Source of the DNA: DASPLX01 sp035627375
GTDB taxonomy: Bacteria > Pseudomonadota > Gammaproteobacteria > Burkholderiales > Burkholderiaceae_D
Length of the DNA stretch: 64,000 bases
Direction of reading: 5' to 3'
Assembly (NCBI GenBank): GCA_035627375.1
Contig: DASPLX010000059.1
Span: forward strand, 1 to 64,000
Under the pieces are notes generated by a model that saw nothing but the letters and a program-made list of their open reading frames with translations, was not told where the DNA came from and searched no databases. Shown piece by piece: positions 61,171 through 64,000 of the stretch. The translations under genes and the position numbers were made by a program. The first letter of the stretch is position 1, and each line of letters starts with the position of its first letter.

Positions 61171-61347
61171 ATGAATACTGAAATTTCTCGTAAAGAAATT
61201 TGGCGGATTTTCTTCCCTGATGCGACTGTAGCGGAGAATGAAATTAACGATCTATTTCGTGCATGGATTCCCGGCATTAAGAGAGATTCTTTCATTACCA
61301 TGAGGAGACGGCTTCGTCGTTCGAGCAGGTTGACGGTGAAGAAGTAG
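61171..61347 (+). CDS. Small hypothetical protein downstream of the SMC gene
   Basis: A 58-codon frame starting MNTEISRKEIWRIFFPDATV and ending in a very basic tail (RRRLRRSSRLTVKK). It has markedly lower GC than the SMC gene 50 bp upstream. No ribosome site or known family is seen. It may be a remnant: the DNA beyond its stop up to 61445 contains no further gene. Confidence 0.3.
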   Translation: MNTEISRKEIWRIFFPDATVAENEINDLFRAWIPGIKRDSFITMRRRLRRSSRLTVKK

Positions 61348-61445
61348 TCCCGGCCCGGGACGCGATTGTGACGGTAGCCTGGCGTGGCATAGATGTGCCG
61401 GAGAGCTACTTGCGGCCGAAGGCGCTGTGCTTTTCCGCTTACTTC

Positions 61446-61658
61446 CTAGTCGAATTCGAAGAGCGCTTTTACAGGCGCCTCCAATATCGTCGCGATCTTT
61501 TCGAGATTTTCAAATTTCGGTCCAAACACGCCTCGTTCGATATTGCTAACGGATTCCACCGTCACTCCCATCTTGTCTGCAAGTTGCTCTTGTGTAATTC
61601 CCGCAGCCCGCCGCAACTCCTGAAGACGTTGTCCAAATTGAACCTTGAGCTTGCCCAT
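61446..61658 (-). CDS. Small XRE-family (Cro/CI-type) transcriptional regulator
   Basis: A 70-aa single-domain helix-turn-helix protein: GQRLQELRRAAGITQEQLAD, then KMGVTVESVSNIERGVFGPK and FENLEKIATIL. AGGA lies 8 nt before the ATG. Regulators of this size commonly repress their own promoter in toxin-antitoxin or phage modules. Repeated GAAGTT half-sites lie 36-63 bp upstream over its likely promoter. The adjacent divergent frame is a toxin remnant. Confidence 0.85.
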   Translation of the reverse strand: MGKLKVQFGQRLQELRRAAGITQEQLADKMGVTVESVSNIERGVFGPKFENLEKIATILEAPVKALFEFD

Positions 61659-61691
61659 TGAGCGTTCCTGTTTTTTGAACGCCTCATAGTA

Positions 61692-61964
61692 TTGAAGTTG
61701 AACTTCGAGCATAACGAAGTTAAACCTCGGGCCCGGATTACATATGAAGCGAGGCGAAATGACGACATCGAAGCGACATTCAATCGACGCGAGACGCCGC
61801 CATTGACCGGTGTGCCGGTTGGCCTGACCGATGAGTTCGCCGCAGATACCGGCAAGCAGGCTCAATGGAAGGCATTCCTGAAAAGGAACAAGCTCGAAGA
61901 GATCGCATTCATCGATGTGGTTCCGATGTTGCGACGTCAATTCCAGCGAATAGGCGCGGTTTGA
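61692..61964 (+). pseudogene. C-terminal remnant of an AbiEii/AbiGii-type toxin gene
   Basis: From about 61765 the frame reads DIEATFNRRETPPLTGVPVG, LTDEFAADTGKQAQWKAFLK and RNKLEE, which matches the conserved end of AbiEii-type nucleotidyltransferase toxins (F--D--KQ-QW-AF--R). The catalytic NTase domain (~200 residues) is gone. The first ~25 codons derive from unrelated sequence that includes the XRE operator. No AbiEi antitoxin gene is nearby. Confidence 0.65.
61694..61721. promoter_or_regulatory. Candidate operator of the XRE regulator
   Basis: Three GAAGTT half-sites: GAAGTT (61694-61699), AACTTC (61701-61706) and GAAGTT (61716-61721). The first two form a palindrome with a 1-nt centre; the second and third form AACTTCG-N7-CGAAGTT (61701-61721). 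On the minus strand a -10-like TACTAT (61686-61691) lies just downstream, so binding here would block transcription of the regulator. Confidence 0.5.
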
Positions 61965-62062
61965 TTGCTGCGCGAATTGGCAGTCGACGCCGGGCAGTCG
62001 ACGCCGCCGCGCAGGCTCCGGCCGGAGCCTACGAGAAATCCGTTTCAGCGGCAATAGGATAA

Positions 62063-63697
62063 TCAGGCGGGAACCGCCAACAAGCGGCGCCCCACTCTCC
62101 CCCGGGACGACAACGCTTGCACCGCCTGCGGCGCCGGCAGATCCCCGAGCCGGAACGCATTGGCCGAGTGCACCAGCGCATCGGCCTCCTGCCGCAGGCT
62201 CTGCGTCGCCGCGGTCGCCTGTTCCACCAGCGCGGCGTTCTGCTGCGTCATTTCGTCGATCTGCGCGATGGCCTTGTTAATCTGCTCGATGCCGACGCTC
62301 TGCTCGCGGCAGGCGCTGGAAATGTCGTTCATGATCCTCGCGACCTTCTCCACCGAGGCGACGATCCGGTCCATCGTCGCTCCGGCCTCATCCACCAGTT
62401 TGCCGCCGGTGTCGATTTCGCCCACCGAACGCTCGATCAGGGTTCTGATCGCGCGGGCAGAGGCAGCCGAACGTTGCGCCAGGCTGCGCACCTCCCCGGC
62501 CACGACCGCGAAACCGCGGCCGTGATCGCCAGCCCGCGCGGCCTCGACCGCCGCATTCAAAGCCAGGATGTTGGTCTGGAAAGCGAGGCCGTCGATCACG
62601 CCGATGATGTCGGCGATCTGGGCCGAACTATCCCTGATCGAGCCCATCGTGGCCACGACTTGGCCCATGACCCGCTTGCCGCCGACCGCCTGGCCCGCGG
62701 CGCCGGCCGCCAGCTCGTTCGCGTGCTGCGCGTTGCCGGCATTCTGCCTCACGGCCGAGGTCAACTCCTCCATGGTCGAGGCAGTCTCTTCCAGGTTGGA
62801 AGCCTGGACTTCGCTGCGGGCGGAGAGATCGTGGTTGCCGGCGGCGATCTCGCCCGACGCCATGGCGATCGTCTCGGCGCCTCCGCGCACCTGGTGCACG
62901 ATGCGGCTCAAGCTGGCGGTCATGTCGTGCAAGGCGCGCAGGACTTGGCCCGGTTCATCCTGGAAGCGCAGGTCGATGGAATTGTCCAGATTGCCGGCGG
63001 CGACCGACCGGGCGATGCACACGGCATCGGCTAGGGGATGGGTGATGCTGCGCACGATGACTACCGCGCCAGCCACCGCGGCGCCGAGAGCGCCGGCCAG
63101 GATCAGCAACAGCAGCAAGGTGGCCGACTGGATCTGGGCCACGGCCTGCGCTTCCTCCTCGCCGTTGCGCGCGGTGCTCAGGCGCACCACCCGGTCGATC
63201 GCCGCGCGATGCGCCGCATAGCTGTGCGACAGACGATTCATCGCGGCGGCGGCGCCGGCGGCGTCGCGCCGCTGTATGGCCGGAATGAAATCGTCGAATG
63301 CCCTCGCGTAGAACTCCAGCGCCGGCGCGTGCGCCTGTTCGAGCAGGGTCGTGCGGATATCCCGTTCCAACTCCGCTTTCAGCCAGAAGGCATGGCGCGC
63401 CTCGTACTCGCCCTTCAGCTCGGCAAGGCGGCCGATCAGGGTCCGCTGTTCCGCCTCGCGCTCGGTGGCGGCGATCTGCAAGACCACGAGATAGGACTCG
63501 ATGATGTAGGACGGCGGCGGCAGGACATCGGCCACCAGATCCTTGCCTTGCACGATGCGTTGATAGAGCGGGCCGTTGACCTTCAACGCACTCAGGGTCT
63601 TGAACGACCAGCCGCCGTAAGCGAGGAATCCCAGCGCGAACAAGGCGATCAGCAAGGCAAGGCGACGGGACAGATTCAGTTTTCTGAGCAGATTCAT
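62063..63697 (-). CDS. Methyl-accepting chemotaxis protein
   Basis: A 544-aa chemoreceptor. Helix 1 (~12-30) and helix 2 (~195-220, [20 protein letters not shown]) enclose a ~165-residue helical periplasmic sensor. A HAMP domain (~220-275) and the signalling domain follow, with the hairpin tip [20 protein letters not shown] and [20 protein letters not shown]. Methylation-helix sequence ([12 protein letters not shown]) flanks it. The C-terminus lacks a CheR-binding pentapeptide. The ATG at 63697 has GGAGA 5-6 nt upstream. No other chemotaxis gene is in the window. Confidence 0.93.
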   Translation of the reverse strand: MNLLRKLNLSRRLALLIALFALGFLAYGGWSFKTLSALKVNGPLYQRIVQGKDLVADVLPPPSYIIESYLVVLQIAATEREAEQRTLIGRLAELKGEYEARHAFWLKAELERDIRTTLLEQAHAPALEFYARAFDDFIPAIQRRDAAGAAAAMNRLSHSYAAHRAAIDRVVRLSTARNGEEEAQAVAQIQSATLLLLLILAGALGAAVAGAVVIVRSITHPLADAVCIARSVAAGNLDNSIDLRFQDEPGQVLRALHDMTASLSRIVHQVRGGAETIAMASGEIAAGNHDLSARSEVQASNLEETASTMEELTSAVRQNAGNAQHANELAAGAAGQAVGGKRVMGQVVATMGSIRDSSAQIADIIGVIDGLAFQTNILALNAAVEAARAGDHGRGFAVVAGEVRSLAQRSAASARAIRTLIERSVGEIDTGGKLVDEAGATMDRIVASVEKVARIMNDISSACREQSVGIEQINKAIAQIDEMTQQNAALVEQATAATQSLRQEADALVHSANAFRLGDLPAPQAVQALSSRGRVGRRLLAVPA

Positions 63698-63900
63698 GGT
63701 CTTCTCCGGTATGGCAACGACGCGCCGCGCGATGTGCGCGGCAAGCCCGCCGGAGAAAGGTCGTTCCTGATGATTAAGAAAAATAAATATCCGACGAGTC
63801 GAGGCATTGTCGGAAGAAGGCAGGGAGTGCGCCGCAAATATTAACAAACGTTAATACTTGAGCGACGAGACGCCGTCCTTCATGAAAGGAGGCGGGAGAT

Positions 63901-64000
63901 ATGTACCAATTCGACCTATGTGCCGATGTTGTCGCCGGCGAGAAGAAACATCGCTTTGATGCGAGGTTTGCAGAAATACAACCGAATCGGTTCGAATTTG
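63901..64000 (+). CDS. Start of an unidentified gene, cut by the window end
   Basis: A frame open from ATG 63901 to the end of the window (33 codons) beginning MYQFDLCADVVAGEKKHRFD. A near-perfect ribosome site AAAGGAGG lies 8 nt upstream, which is the main reason to call it a gene. No signal peptide or family is recognisable in the visible part. Confidence 0.5.
   Translation, partial: MYQFDLCADVVAGEKKHRFDARFAEIQPNRFEF

Noticed and set aside
61368..61661. Plus-strand frame opposite the XRE regulator
   Set aside because: Antisense to a clear helix-turn-helix protein; its sequence shows no family features.
1..64000. CRISPR arrays, tRNA and rRNA genes
   Set aside because: No regularly spaced short repeats, cloverleaf sequence or rRNA segment was noticed; a tRNA scan would be needed to be certain.

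Overview
The window reads as chromosomal DNA of a GC-rich betaproteobacterium, most likely Burkholderiales near Oxalobacteraceae. This is inferred from codon use and from familiar neighbourhoods (pstSCAB-phoU-phoB-phoR, a Burkholderia-type phasin, DUF898 beside an M48 peptidase); no rRNA is present to settle it. No tRNA, rRNA or CRISPR array was seen. Most genes are high-GC housekeeping or signalling genes, with a few lower-GC accessory patches.

Layout. 1-12 kb: the 5' part of carA, a GlcG-like protein, a REC plus degenerate GGDEF regulator, an NlpC/P60 peptidase, a patatin-like lipoprotein, a small lipoprotein, then the complete phosphate regulon pstS-pstC-pstA-pstB-phoU-phoB-phoR on the minus strand with a clear PHO box before pstS. 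12-29.5 kb: a large, unusually arranged cellulose locus. 29.5-33.7 kb: upp, a phasin and a PAS-GAF-PAS-GGDEF-EAL protein. 33.9-35.2 kb: a low-GC ShET2/EspL-like effector. 35.2-40.5 kb: an HlyD/ABC-2 exporter, a DUF898 membrane protein and an M48 peptidase. 40.5-49.2 kb: accessory and decayed DNA (histidine kinase, IS630 remnant, LysR/MFS pair, TPP enzyme with AraC regulator, and a sigma-factor/cytochrome c deletion scar). 49.2-55.9 kb: a GFA-fold protein, a nucleotidyltransferase, an orphan protein, a secreted lipin-like phosphatase, a LytS/LytTR two-component pair and an HD-GYP protein. 56.2-61.1 kb: a three-gene kleisin-KITE-SMC condensin-like operon. 61.1-64 kb: toxin remnants, a small XRE regulator, a chemoreceptor and the start of one more gene.

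The most interesting part is the cellulose locus. The minus-strand operon (E. coli-type BcsB, BcsZ, BcsC) does not begin with a normal BcsA. It begins with an intact 425-aa protein that keeps BcsA's membrane helices but lacks the whole glycosyltransferase domain, the gating loop and the PilZ domain. The only catalytic BcsA lies on the plus strand, resembles the alphaproteobacterial type, is paired with a second BcsB, and carries a collinear tandem duplication (193-residue period) of its last membrane helix plus PilZ domain. BcsG (cellulose phosphoethanolamine transferase) is divergent from the GT-less protein, a tail-anchored class III adenylate cyclase precedes bcsA, and BcsZ has Asn at the position of the E. 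coli catalytic base. Together this suggests a hybrid machine in which a second BcsA-BcsB pair makes the polymer and the older operon supplies export, trimming, modification and a non-catalytic membrane scaffold.
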